Shown here piece after piece: positions 1 through 5,507 of a stretch of DNA of 5,507 nucleotides. Position 1 is the stretch's first letter, and every line of letters starts with the position of its first letter. A program made the position numbers and the translations under genes. Below the pieces are notes generated by a model. It saw only the letters and a program-made list of their open reading frames with translations, did not search any database and was not told where the DNA came from. The DNA comes from Oscillospiraceae bacterium (GTDB lineage: Bacteria > Bacillota > Clostridia > Oscillospirales > Ruminococcaceae): positions 1-5,507 of the forward strand of contig JAFPPJ010000469.1 in the NCBI GenBank assembly GCA_017410745.1. The letters run 5' to 3'.

Positions 1-3
1 CCA

Positions 4-18
4 GCGGGCAGCGCCCGC
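4..18. repeat. GC-rich perfect hairpin at left edge
   Basis: GCGGGC (4-9) and GCCCGC (13-18) form a perfect 6-bp inverted repeat around a 3-nt AGC loop. No T-run follows, so this is not a canonical intrinsic terminator for an upstream gene. It sits directly before the first 60-nt repeat unit, and similar GC-rich CGGGCA words occur at 1121-1136 and at the right edge. It is best read as part of the intergenic repeat DNA. Confidence 0.5.
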
Positions 19-79
19 AGGCATTTCGTTGATGCATCCGAGCAAGCCCTTTCATTTGCGGCTCGGTCACTCTCGTTTG

Positions 80-99
80 TACTGTCAATGTGTACAGTA
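80..99. repeat. Hairpin in the first repeat spacer
   Basis: TACTGT (80-85) and ACAGTA (94-99) pair perfectly around an 8-nt loop, straight after the TTTGTAC end of repeat unit 1. Unit 2 has a different hairpin in nearly the same place. Confidence 0.45.
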
Positions 100-171
100 A
101 ATACGACCGACGGCGATTTCGTTGATGCATTTGCGCGAAGCCTATTATTTGCGGCTCGGTCACTCTCATTT

Positions 172-217
172 GTACGGGCTGTATCTGCAGCCGGTACGAC
201 CAGTCGGTATTACCGAC
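172..217. repeat. Two adjacent hairpins in the second repeat spacer
   Basis: The first hairpin spans 172-197: GTAC (172-175) pairs with GTAC (194-197), and GGCTG (177-181) with CAGCC (188-192), with one G-G mismatch and a 6-nt loop. The second spans 203-217: GTCGGT (203-208) pairs with ACCGAC (212-217) around a 3-nt loop. The second is created largely by the 13-nt block (202-214) that is absent from the first spacer. Confidence 0.5.
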
Positions 218-281
218 GGCGATTTCGTTGATGCATTTGCACGGACTGCGATGCATTGGCGTACCCTTTCATCTGCATTTT

Positions 282-314
282 AAGTCACTCTCATTTGCGC
301 GAGCGGCTTTTTTT
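282..314 (+). terminator. Possible weak intrinsic terminator before the esterase
   Basis: AAGTCACTC (282-290) can pair with GAGCGGCTT (301-309) around a 10-nt loop, with one A-C mismatch and one G-U pair. A run of seven T residues (308-314) follows directly. The stem uses the conserved TCACTC part of repeat unit 3. It could end transcription coming from the left, which would mark the repeat region as the end of, or as, a short transcript. The stem is modest, so this is tentative. Confidence 0.3.
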
Positions 315-323
315 GTATATACA
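295..323 (+). promoter_or_regulatory. Weak candidate promoter for the esterase gene
   Basis: TTGCGC (295-300) and TATACA (318-323) are spaced by 17 nt. They match the sigma-A consensus at 3 of 6 and 4 of 6 positions. The T-rich, AT-rich stretch 308-327 is the only such region close to the start codon. The -35 match is poor and the element overlaps the possible terminator. Confidence 0.25.
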
Positions 324-333
324 TAAAACCTAC

Positions 334-338
334 GGAGG
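334..338 (+). promoter_or_regulatory. Ribosome binding site that fixes the esterase start
   Basis: GGAGG lies 8 nt before the ATG at 347. An in-frame GTG at 338 overlaps the last G of this motif and so cannot use it. The start is therefore placed at 347, not 338. Confidence 0.85.
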
Positions 339-346
339 TGCCAACC

Positions 347-1117
347 ATGTCCGAGTTATCCATAAAGCTCTATTCGGAGGCGCTCAAGCGCACCGTCGGC
401 TTTGAAATGTTCATACCCAACGACCTGCTTGCTGACGAGGAGTACGCAGCACGCCCCATGAAGACACTTTTCCTGCTTCACGGTTACCACGGCTGTGCAG
501 GCAACTATGTGCCGCAGCATCTCTGCGAGAAATACAAGTTCGCCGTAGTTATGCCCAACGGTGAAAACTCCTTCTGGATAGACGGTCAGTCCACCGGCCA
601 TCAGTACGGCACGTTCCTGTGCGAGGAGCTCGTGTCCTATGTGCGCAAGGTGTTCCGTCTCGCTCTCACCCGTGAGGACACATACATCATGGGGCTGTCT
701 ATGGGCGGCTTCGGTGCGATACATTCCGCCCTCATGTACTCCGACACCTTCGGTAAGGCGGCGGCAATGTCCTCCGCCCTTATCATACACAAGGTGGCAC
801 AGATGAAGCCCGGCTCATCCGATGATGTGGCGAATTACGACTACTACCGCGAGGTATTCGGCGACCCCGAAAAGCTCGAATCGAGCGAGAACAATCCCGA
901 GAACATCGCAAAATGGCTCATGGATGAGGGCAGTACCGTTCCGGAGCTGTTCATGTCCTGCGGTACGGAGGACTTCCTCCTCGAGGAAAACAGACAGTTC
1001 CACGAATACCTCGAGCTCATCAATTTCCCGCACACATATATCGAATCTGTCGGCGGTCACGACAATTTCTTCTGGGATGAATACACGGTAAAATTCATCG
1101 ACATGATGATGAAATAA
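347..1117 (+). CDS. Alpha/beta-hydrolase esterase (tributyrin esterase / esterase D-like)
   Basis: This 256-residue protein is predicted to be a serine ester hydrolase of the putative esterase family (PF00756) that includes lactococcal tributyrin esterase and S-formylglutathione hydrolase. Directly visible are the oxyanion-hole motif LFLLHGYHG (41-49), the nucleophile elbow GLSMGG (116-121) with Ser118, a likely acid Asp209 in CGTEDF (205-210), and the catalytic His238 in SVGGHDNFFW (234-243). No signal peptide or membrane segment is seen, so it should be cytoplasmic. Length and motif spacing fit a complete single-domain member. It probably acts on short acyl or acetyl esters; the natural substrate cannot be read from the sequence. 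The next gene is about 165 nt away across repeat-like DNA, so it is probably monocistronic. The ATG at 347 is chosen because GGAGG sits 8 nt upstream. Confidence 0.9.
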   Translation: MSELSIKLYSEALKRTVGFEMFIPNDLLADEEYAARPMKTLFLLHGYHGCAGNYVPQHLCEKYKFAVVMPNGENSFWIDGQSTGHQYGTFLCEELVSYVRKVFRLALTREDTYIMGLSMGGFGAIHSALMYSDTFGKAAAMSSALIIHKVAQMKPGSSDDVANYDYYREVFGDPEKLESSENNPENIAKWLMDEGSTVPELFMSCGTEDFLLEENRQFHEYLELINFPHTYIESVGGHDNFFWDEYTVKFIDMMMK

Positions 1118-1240
1118 ATCGCCGGGCAAAGCCGGCAGGCTGAGCCTGCACCCACCCGATACACATTTGCGGCAAGCCCGCCGTACTATCCCCGGAGCAT
1201 TGGATAGCACAGTATTCGTTTGCACGATAGGTTGAGTAAA
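1118..1240. repeat. Hairpin-rich, repeat-like intergenic DNA between esterase and ygiQ
   Basis: Three inverted repeats are visible. GCCGG (1121-1125) pairs with CCGGC (1132-1136); GCAGGC (1135-1140) pairs with GCCTGC (1144-1149) around a TGA loop; CTATCC (1186-1191) pairs with GGATAG (1202-1207) around a 10-nt loop. The first two share two bases and cannot both form fully. No T-run follows, so no classical terminator for the esterase is evident. The words CATTTGCGGC (1164-1173) and TCGTTTGCAC (1216-1225) also occur, exactly or with one change, in the 23-300 repeats, which suggests a diverged relative. No supported gene lies here. Confidence 0.55.
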
Positions 1241-1265
1241 ATTACTCATTACTAATTACTCATTA
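1241..1265. repeat. AT-rich 11-bp direct repeat upstream of ygiQ
   Basis: ATTACTCATTA occurs at 1241-1251 and 1255-1265, a 14-bp period. The block is much more AT-rich than its surroundings and ends just before the ygiQ ribosome binding site. It probably lies in the promoter or leader, but no good -35/-10 pair can be made from it. It could equally be a simple repeat. Confidence 0.6.
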
Positions 1266-1282
1266 AAAAGAGGGATGATCTC

Positions 1283-3223
1283 ATGTTCATGCCGATCAGC
1301 AGAAAGGACATGGAAGAACGCGGCATTGACCGTCTTGACTTCGTATATATAATAGGCGATGCCTATGTGGATCATCCGAGCTTCGGCGCGGCGATCATCT
1401 CGCGCATACTCGAATATCACGAGTATACTGTCGGGATAATCGCGCAGCCTGATACGAGCGACCCCAAGAGCGTGCTGCGGCTGGGTCTGCCAAGGCTGGC
1501 ATGGCTCGTCACCGCAGGCAACATAGATTCGATGGTGGCGCACTACACCGCCGCCAAGAAGAAGCGCTCCGATGATATGTATTCTCCCGGCGGCAAGGGC
1601 GGCAGACGACCCGACCGCGCCGCTACGGTATACTGTAAAATGTGCCGTGCCGCTGCGCCGCAGATACCCTTGCTGTGCGGCGGACTCGAAGTATCCTTGC
1701 GTCGCTTTGCCCACTACGACTACTGGAAGGACACCGTAATGGAATCGGTGCTTGTGGACACGGGTGCGGACATACTCATGTACGGCATGGGCGAACATTC
1801 GATGATAGAGCTGGCAGACCGCCTTGCAAAGGGTGAGGACGTCCGTTCCATACGCGATGTCCGCGGCACCTGCTATCTGTGCGATCCCCGCGAAACACCT
1901 TACGGTGCGGTACAGTGCCCGTCATACGCGGAGGTATCCACCGATCTTGTACAGTACGCAAAGGCCACCCGCATACAGTATGACTGGCAGGATGAGATAT
2001 ACGGCAAGACTATCATACAGCGGCAGAAGGACAAGATGCTCGTACAGAACCCGCCTGCCACGTCTCTTACCACAGAGGAGCTCGACCTGGTATACTCTCT
2101 CCCCTATGAGCGCACCTATCACCCGTGCTACGAGGAGGAGGGCGGCGTGCCTTCCATAAAGGAAGTGCAGTTCTCCATCACGCACAACCGCGGCTGCTTC
2201 GGCTTCTGCAATTTCTGCTCAATAGCGCTGCATCAGGGCAGGCGCGTCACCTGCCGCAGCGAGGAGTCCATCATCGAGGAGGCAAAGAAGCTGACACAGA
2301 TGAAGGGCTTCAAGGGGTACATACACGATGTGGGCGGCCCCACCGCGAATTTCCGCGGCCCCTCATGCGAAAAGCAGCTGCAGTACGGTCTGTGCAAGGG
2401 CAGGAAATGTCTGGCACCCGAGCCCTGCAAAAACCTTCACATAGACCACAGCGAATACCTGGGGATACTGCGCAGACTGAGGGCGCTGCCCCGTGTCAAG
2501 CGCGTATTCATACGCTCGGGCATACGCTACGACTATCTGATAGAGGACAAGGACGACGAGTTCATGAACGAGCTCATCGAGCATCACATCAGCGGACAGC
2601 TGAAGGTCGCACCCGAGCACTGCTCGGCGGCGGTGCTCGACAAGATGGGCAAGCCTCACATCGAAGCGTACAAGCGCTTTCAGCGCCGCTTCTACGAGGT
2701 GACCAAGCGCAAGGGGCTCGAGCAGTACCTCATACCGTATCTTATGTCCTCGCACCCGGGCTCACGCCTTTCCGATGCGGTGGAGCTCGCGGTATTCCTG
2801 AAAGAGAACCACATACATCCCGAGCAGGTGCAGGACTTCTACCCCACGCCCGGCACTATCTCCACCTGTATGTTCTACACGGGGCTCGACCCGTACACCC
2901 TTGAACCTGTATACGTTGCGAAGACGCCCGCAGACAAGGCGATGCAGCGTGTTCTCCTGCAGTACTTCAAGCCCGAGAACCGCCGCAGGGTCATCGAGGC
3001 TCTCGTCAGGGCGGGCAGGCGCGACCTCATCGGCCACGGCGAGGGCAAGCTCGTGCCCCCGGATGCACAATACACCCGTGAGCTCAACGAGCAGAAGAAC
3101 AAGGCTCGCAACGCCAAGGGCAATGGCAAGGCCGGCAATAGCAGCAAGGGCGGCAGGCACGGCGCGCCCCGCGACCATCGGGAGCAGGCTCGTCCGCAGA
3201 AGAACCGCCGAGGGAAACATTAA
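1283..3223 (+). CDS. ygiQ: YgiQ-family radical SAM protein
   Basis: This 646-residue protein is assigned to the YgiQ (UPF0313) radical SAM family, whose reaction I cannot name. The N-terminal region (about 15-300) matches the YgiQ N-terminal domain, with blocks such as FVYIIGDAYVDHPSFG (20-35) and GGLEVSLRRFAHYDYW (133-148). The radical SAM motif CxxxCxxC is Cys305, Cys309 and Cys312, which ligate the 4Fe-4S cluster that cleaves S-adenosylmethionine. A second cysteine group (362, 371, 376, 382) follows; it appears in YgiQ relatives as I recall them and might bind another metal centre. VAPEHCSAAVLDKMGKPH (442-459), IPYLMSSHPG (484-493) and the region 515-592 match the family's conserved C-terminal part. 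Residues about 600-646 are a Lys/Arg/Gly/Asn-rich, probably disordered tail. The ATG at 1283 has AAGAGGG (1268-1274) 8 nt upstream; the ATG at 1289 would be spaced too far. Expected in the cytoplasm of an anaerobe. Length is somewhat below that of E. coli YgiQ. Confidence 0.93.
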   Translation: MFMPISRKDMEERGIDRLDFVYIIGDAYVDHPSFGAAIISRILEYHEYTVGIIAQPDTSDPKSVLRLGLPRLAWLVTAGNIDSMVAHYTAAKKKRSDDMYSPGGKGGRRPDRAATVYCKMCRAAAPQIPLLCGGLEVSLRRFAHYDYWKDTVMESVLVDTGADILMYGMGEHSMIELADRLAKGEDVRSIRDVRGTCYLCDPRETPYGAVQCPSYAEVSTDLVQYAKATRIQYDWQDEIYGKTIIQRQKDKMLVQNPPATSLTTEELDLVYSLPYERTYHPCYEEEGGVPSIKEVQFSITHNRGCFGFCNFCSIALHQGRRVTCRSEESIIEEAKKLTQMKGFKGYIHDVGGPTANFRGPSCEKQLQYGLCKGRKCLAPEPCKNLHIDHSEYLGILRRLRALPRVKRVFIRSGIRYDYLIEDKDDEFMNELIEHHISGQLKVAPEHCSAAVLDKMGKPHIEAYKRFQRRFYEVTKRKGLEQYLIPYLMSSHPGSRLSDAVELAVFLKENHIHPEQVQDFYPTPGTISTCMFYTGLDPYTLEPVYVAKTPADKAMQRVLLQYFKPENRRRVIEALVRAGRRDLIGHGEGKLVPPDAQYTRELNEQKNKARNAKGNGKAGNSSKGGRHGAPRDHREQARPQKNRRGKH

Positions 3224-3262
3224 AACGGGACATATCCTTTCGGATATGTCCCGTTTTAATGT
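3217..3262. terminator. Bidirectional intrinsic terminator between convergent genes
   Basis: A perfect 21-bp inverted repeat (3217-3237 with 3242-3262) surrounds a 4-nt loop, TTTC on the plus strand and GAAA on the minus strand. The GC core CGGGAC/GTCCCG is flanked by an A-tract (3222-3225) and a T-tract (3254-3257), so the hairpin works in both directions. The ygiQ stop codon TAA (3221-3223) lies inside the left arm. The minus-strand FN3 gene ends at 3272, nine nt beyond the right arm. It most likely ends both converging transcripts. Confidence 0.93.
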
Positions 3263-3271
3263 GTGCAGGCA

Positions 3272-4663
3272 TCACAATACCTTTATGACAAGCCTCAGTT
3301 CGATATTATCCCTATCCTTGAAATAGCAGCAGGTATAATACTCATAAAGATCCTTTCCGTCCCTGCATATCACAATCTTTGTTACTATCAGATTCGGGAG
3401 CTTTGCATCTTTCAGATATTCTCTCCGGTTATTCTTCGGCTTGAGCCCGTTGTCAAACATATGCTTAACATAATCATTGTCCGGGTACTCGCCTTCAGTG
3501 AGCTTATCTCCGATCTCACTGTAGGAACATGTCTTTCCGAACACAATATTACCGTTATAGAACGGGAAATCCGTCTTTAGTTCATAGCCGTATGCCTCGG
3601 GATCGGGCAGCCTGTCCTTCTGCGCGGATGTGCTGAATGTATAGTGATAATACTCGGATGAGCCTTTCTTATTGCTCGCTGCTACGCGGAAAGAATAGGT
3701 CGTGTCCTTTTTGAGGCCGGTCAGGGCAGCCGCTGTCTCTGTTGTGCGCTCGGAACATATACACTTATCGCCTTCATACAATGCATAGGTAAAGCTGTCG
3801 GTATTTTCCGGGCTGTTCCACGAGATCACGCCGTACTGTCCCGAAAAGTATGAAAACCTTGCAGAAGAGGGACTTGACGGTTTTGTCACGACTCCTTCGG
3901 TGGAAAACAGCATTTCCCCGGATCTCTTGCCGTTGACCTCGTCTCCCTGCTTGTCCTCTGCTGCATACACTATGAAAGCATACTTTTCATCGGTTTCGAG
4001 ATCCTTCACGGTAATGCTGTTCGTATCACAGGTCACCAGATCTCTGACAAAGTCCGCGTCCTCTTCCTCAGCAGAACGGCGATAGCTGTCGCTGAAATAT
4101 TCTACATAGTACCTGTCCGCTCCCGGTACTGCGTTCCATTTCAGGGTGAGCGAGTTGGCAGTGGCCTTGATCAGGCGTATATTCTTCGGAGCTTCAAGAT
4201 CTGACGTCTTCCCGACCGTCGGCACTATATCAAACTCCTCGGGCGGCTCTTCTTCCACCTCGGTCGATTCACACAGGAATTCCTTGCTCAGTTTGCCGCA
4301 GACGATCCCCGATGAAGACTTTTTATATGCAGCGACCTTGAAGCGGTATGTAACAGTCGCATCTGCATCATTATAAAGCGCTGTTGTGCCCTTTACCTTC
4401 TTATAAGCGACGAACTTGCCCTTCGCTTCATCGTAGATATACACCTGATAGCCGTCTGCGCCCTTGACCTTGTCCCATCTGAGCGTGACGGTATAGCTGC
4501 CCGATCTGTATTTTGCCGATGTCCTTGCTCCTGTCGGGGCGTCCAGCTTTACGGACGCCGCCTCCGCAGTTGCCGAAAGGCCGGGCAGCACATAGTCCGA
4601 CGGCGGCAGCACCGTCATTCCCATCATCACTGCGGATATTATGATACACGCGTTCCTTTTCAT
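3272..4663 (-). CDS. Secreted protein with three fibronectin type III domains
   Basis: This 463-residue protein is predicted to be exported by Sec. Residues 1-35 form a signal peptide: KR near the N-terminus, hydrophobic core 5-19, and a likely cleavage site AEA|AS after Ala35. No lipobox, LPXTG sorting signal or C-terminal membrane helix is seen, so it is probably secreted or held at the surface non-covalently. Three FN3-like domains follow: about 41-131 (Trp63, then GADGYQVYIYD, then TYRFKVAAYK), 157-257 (Trp176, then GADRYYVEYF, then KYAFIVYAAED) and 263-347 (Trp282, then TTYSFRVAAS). A Glu/Pro-rich acidic linker (131-145) separates the first two. Residues about 350-463 are a Cys- and Tyr-containing domain (Cys379, 433, 445, 446) that I do not recognise. 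No enzymatic motif is visible, and a binding role is only a guess. AAGGAGG (4668-4674) precedes the ATG. It lies 27 nt after the GNAT gene and is probably co-transcribed with it. Confidence 0.82.
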   Translation of the reverse strand: MKRNACIIISAVMMGMTVLPPSDYVLPGLSATAEAASVKLDAPTGARTSAKYRSGSYTVTLRWDKVKGADGYQVYIYDEAKGKFVAYKKVKGTTALYNDADATVTYRFKVAAYKKSSSGIVCGKLSKEFLCESTEVEEEPPEEFDIVPTVGKTSDLEAPKNIRLIKATANSLTLKWNAVPGADRYYVEYFSDSYRRSAEEEDADFVRDLVTCDTNSITVKDLETDEKYAFIVYAAEDKQGDEVNGKRSGEMLFSTEGVVTKPSSPSSARFSYFSGQYGVISWNSPENTDSFTYALYEGDKCICSERTTETAAALTGLKKDTTYSFRVAASNKKGSSEYYHYTFSTSAQKDRLPDPEAYGYELKTDFPFYNGNIVFGKTCSYSEIGDKLTEGEYPDNDYVKHMFDNGLKPKNNRREYLKDAKLPNLIVTKIVICRDGKDLYEYYTCCYFKDRDNIELRLVIKVL

Positions 4664-4690
4664 ATTTCCTCCTTACACGTTACATAGATA

Positions 4691-5479
4691 CTAACTGTTC
4701 AGATGCTCCCTGAAATCATCAGCCGCTTCGTTTATATCGGGATCATCCGAGCCCTCGCTGAGGGATATCGCCCAGCCGAGCAGCTCCGGGGATATGAGCT
4801 CCGTCAGCTCGAGCAGGCGGCGGTAATCCCAGTCGTCTGCGATATTTATGGCACTCTCCGCAGTACGGCGTATCATATCCGATATCCACTCCTGCGGGAA
4901 CTGTGTCAGGCACTCCCTGCCTATCATGATAAGGCGTGCATTGGTGGGCTGACACGCCCATACAAGCAGTCTGCCCACTATATCGGCGGCTCTGGCATCC
5001 TGCATGATCTCATCGGGATAGAAGTAGACATGTCTGCCTGCGGTATGGTCTATGTCCGCTGCCACCCTTTTCTCATAGTTGTCCATATTTATGAAGCCGC
5101 ACATGCCGTACCGCGAAAGCTCACGGAAGCCCGCCGACTCATAGAATGCCCTTGTTTCGGGGGTATTGTCCGTCACCAGCTCTATCTGTCTGACATCGCT
5201 GTACTGCTCAAGCAGGGCGTTTATCAGCGCAGAGCCTATACCGCGCCGCCTGTATTTCCCGAACACTATTATATCCTGTATGAACACGATGCTCACGCCG
5301 TCGCCCACTGCACGGACTATCCCCGCCAGCGAGCCGTCCTCATAGGCGGCAAGCACCTTCAGCGATGCGTCATACGCCCTTTTCAGGCGCGGCATATCAT
5401 AGGTATACGCCTTCCATCCTGCGTCGTCATACAGTGCGCGTATCTCGTCCTCGTTATATATATATTCCCTTATGTCCAT
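4691..5479 (-). CDS. GNAT-family N-acetyltransferase with an unassigned C-terminal extension
   Basis: This 262-residue cytoplasmic protein has an N-terminal GNAT fold (about 1-135) expected to transfer an acetyl group from acetyl-CoA to an amine. Motif A is visible: the strand FIQDIIVFGKY (66-76) followed by the acetyl-CoA pyrophosphate-binding RRRGIG (77-82) and a helix. Motif B is NTPETRAFYESAGFREL (105-121), with Tyr113 where many GNATs carry the general acid. The substrate cannot be predicted. Residues about 140-262 form a mostly helical extension absent from minimal GNATs, with IGRECL (186-191), DDWDYRRLLELTELIS (215-230) and a very acidic end; it looks HEAT-like or unknown. GGAGG (5485-5489) lies 5 nt upstream of the ATG. 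It is first in a likely two-gene unit with the FN3 protein. Its promoter is outside the window. Confidence 0.85.
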   Translation of the reverse strand: MDIREYIYNEDEIRALYDDAGWKAYTYDMPRLKRAYDASLKVLAAYEDGSLAGIVRAVGDGVSIVFIQDIIVFGKYRRRGIGSALINALLEQYSDVRQIELVTDNTPETRAFYESAGFRELSRYGMCGFINMDNYEKRVAADIDHTAGRHVYFYPDEIMQDARAADIVGRLLVWACQPTNARLIMIGRECLTQFPQEWISDMIRRTAESAINIADDWDYRRLLELTELISPELLGWAISLSEGSDDPDINEAADDFREHLNS

Positions 5480-5490
5480 ATTTTCCTCCG

Positions 5491-5507
5491 GGCGGGCAAG
5501 GCGGGCA
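5491..5507. repeat. GC-rich direct repeat at right edge
   Basis: GGCGGGCA occurs at 5491-5498 and 5500-5507, directly upstream of the GNAT ribosome binding site. It resembles the CGGGCA words at 5-10 and 1121-1130 and may be the edge of another copy of this genome's intergenic repeat DNA. It is cut by the window end. Confidence 0.4.

Larger units (their letters stand above)
23..300. repeat. Three-copy intergenic repeat array upstream of the esterase
   Basis: Three units begin with the identical 15-mer ATTTCGTTGATGCAT at 23-37, 116-130 and 222-236. Units 1 (23-82) and 2 (116-175) are both exactly 60 nt, nearly identical, and end in CGGTCACTCTC[GA]TTTGTAC. Unit 3 (222-300) is diverged to 79 nt: it has an extra GATGCAT (250-256) and keeps TCACTCTCATTTG near its end. 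The spacers share TACGACC and GACGGCG (102-115; 195-201 and 215-221). The period is 93 nt from unit 1 to 2 and 106 nt from unit 2 to 3; the 13-nt difference is an extra block at 202-214 in the second spacer. I do not recognise the family. A lineage-specific dispersed intergenic repeat or a structured RNA are both possible. No convincing gene lies in 1-346. Confidence 0.85.

Noticed and set aside
23..300. CRISPR array
   Set aside because: There are only three units, the 60-nt repeats are diverged, the spacers share conserved blocks, and no cas gene is present.
338..346. GTG at 338 as the esterase start
   Set aside because: It overlaps the GGAGG motif that correctly serves the ATG at 347 and has no ribosome binding site of its own.
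1121..1149. Intrinsic terminator after the esterase
   Set aside because: The hairpins are GC-rich but no T-run follows, and the two stems compete for the same bases; left as repeat structure.
815..1249. 144-codon minus-strand frame covering the end of the esterase and the following intergenic DNA
   Set aside because: It overlaps the esterase antisense and gets its start region from repeat-like DNA; no ribosome binding site or recognisable domain.
2125..2904. 259-codon open frame on the plus strand inside ygiQ
   Set aside because: It lies wholly within the strongly supported ygiQ frame, has an unnatural composition and no family motif; long shadow frames are common in GC-rich genes.
3084..3326. 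Two overlapping frames on opposite strands that both read a DMSRFNV peptide near their ends
   Set aside because: The shared peptide comes from the palindromic terminator being read in both directions; neither frame has coding support and both overlap ygiQ.

Overview
The window looks like a chromosomal segment of a moderately GC-rich anaerobic Firmicute, most likely a Ruminococcus-like member of the Oscillospiraceae. This is an inference from gene content (FN3-repeat secreted protein, YgiQ-type radical SAM protein, small tributyrin-esterase-like hydrolase), strong GGAGG ribosome binding sites on all four genes, and GC-rich repetitive intergenic DNA. No rRNA, tRNA, CRISPR array, transposase or phage gene was seen.

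Layout: positions 1-346 carry no convincing gene. They hold three diverged copies of a 60-nt repeat with hairpin-forming spacers, ending in a weak terminator-like structure and a T-run. A plus-strand alpha/beta-hydrolase esterase follows (347-1117). A second repeat-like, hairpin-rich intergenic stretch (1118-1282) ends in an AT-rich 11-bp direct repeat. Next comes a plus-strand YgiQ-family radical SAM enzyme (1283-3223) with a basic low-complexity C-terminal tail. Its stop codon lies inside a perfect 21-bp inverted repeat (3217-3262), a shared bidirectional terminator for converging transcription units.

On the minus strand, reading from the right edge, a GNAT acetyltransferase with an unassigned C-terminal extension (5479-4691) is followed after 27 nt by a secreted protein with three fibronectin type III domains and an unassigned C-terminal domain (4663-3272). 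These two are probably co-transcribed. The esterase and ygiQ share a strand but are separated by about 165 nt of repeat-like DNA, so they are probably separate units. No pathway obviously links the four genes. The parts least explained by known families are the intergenic repeats, the GNAT extension and the C-terminal domain of the FN3 protein.
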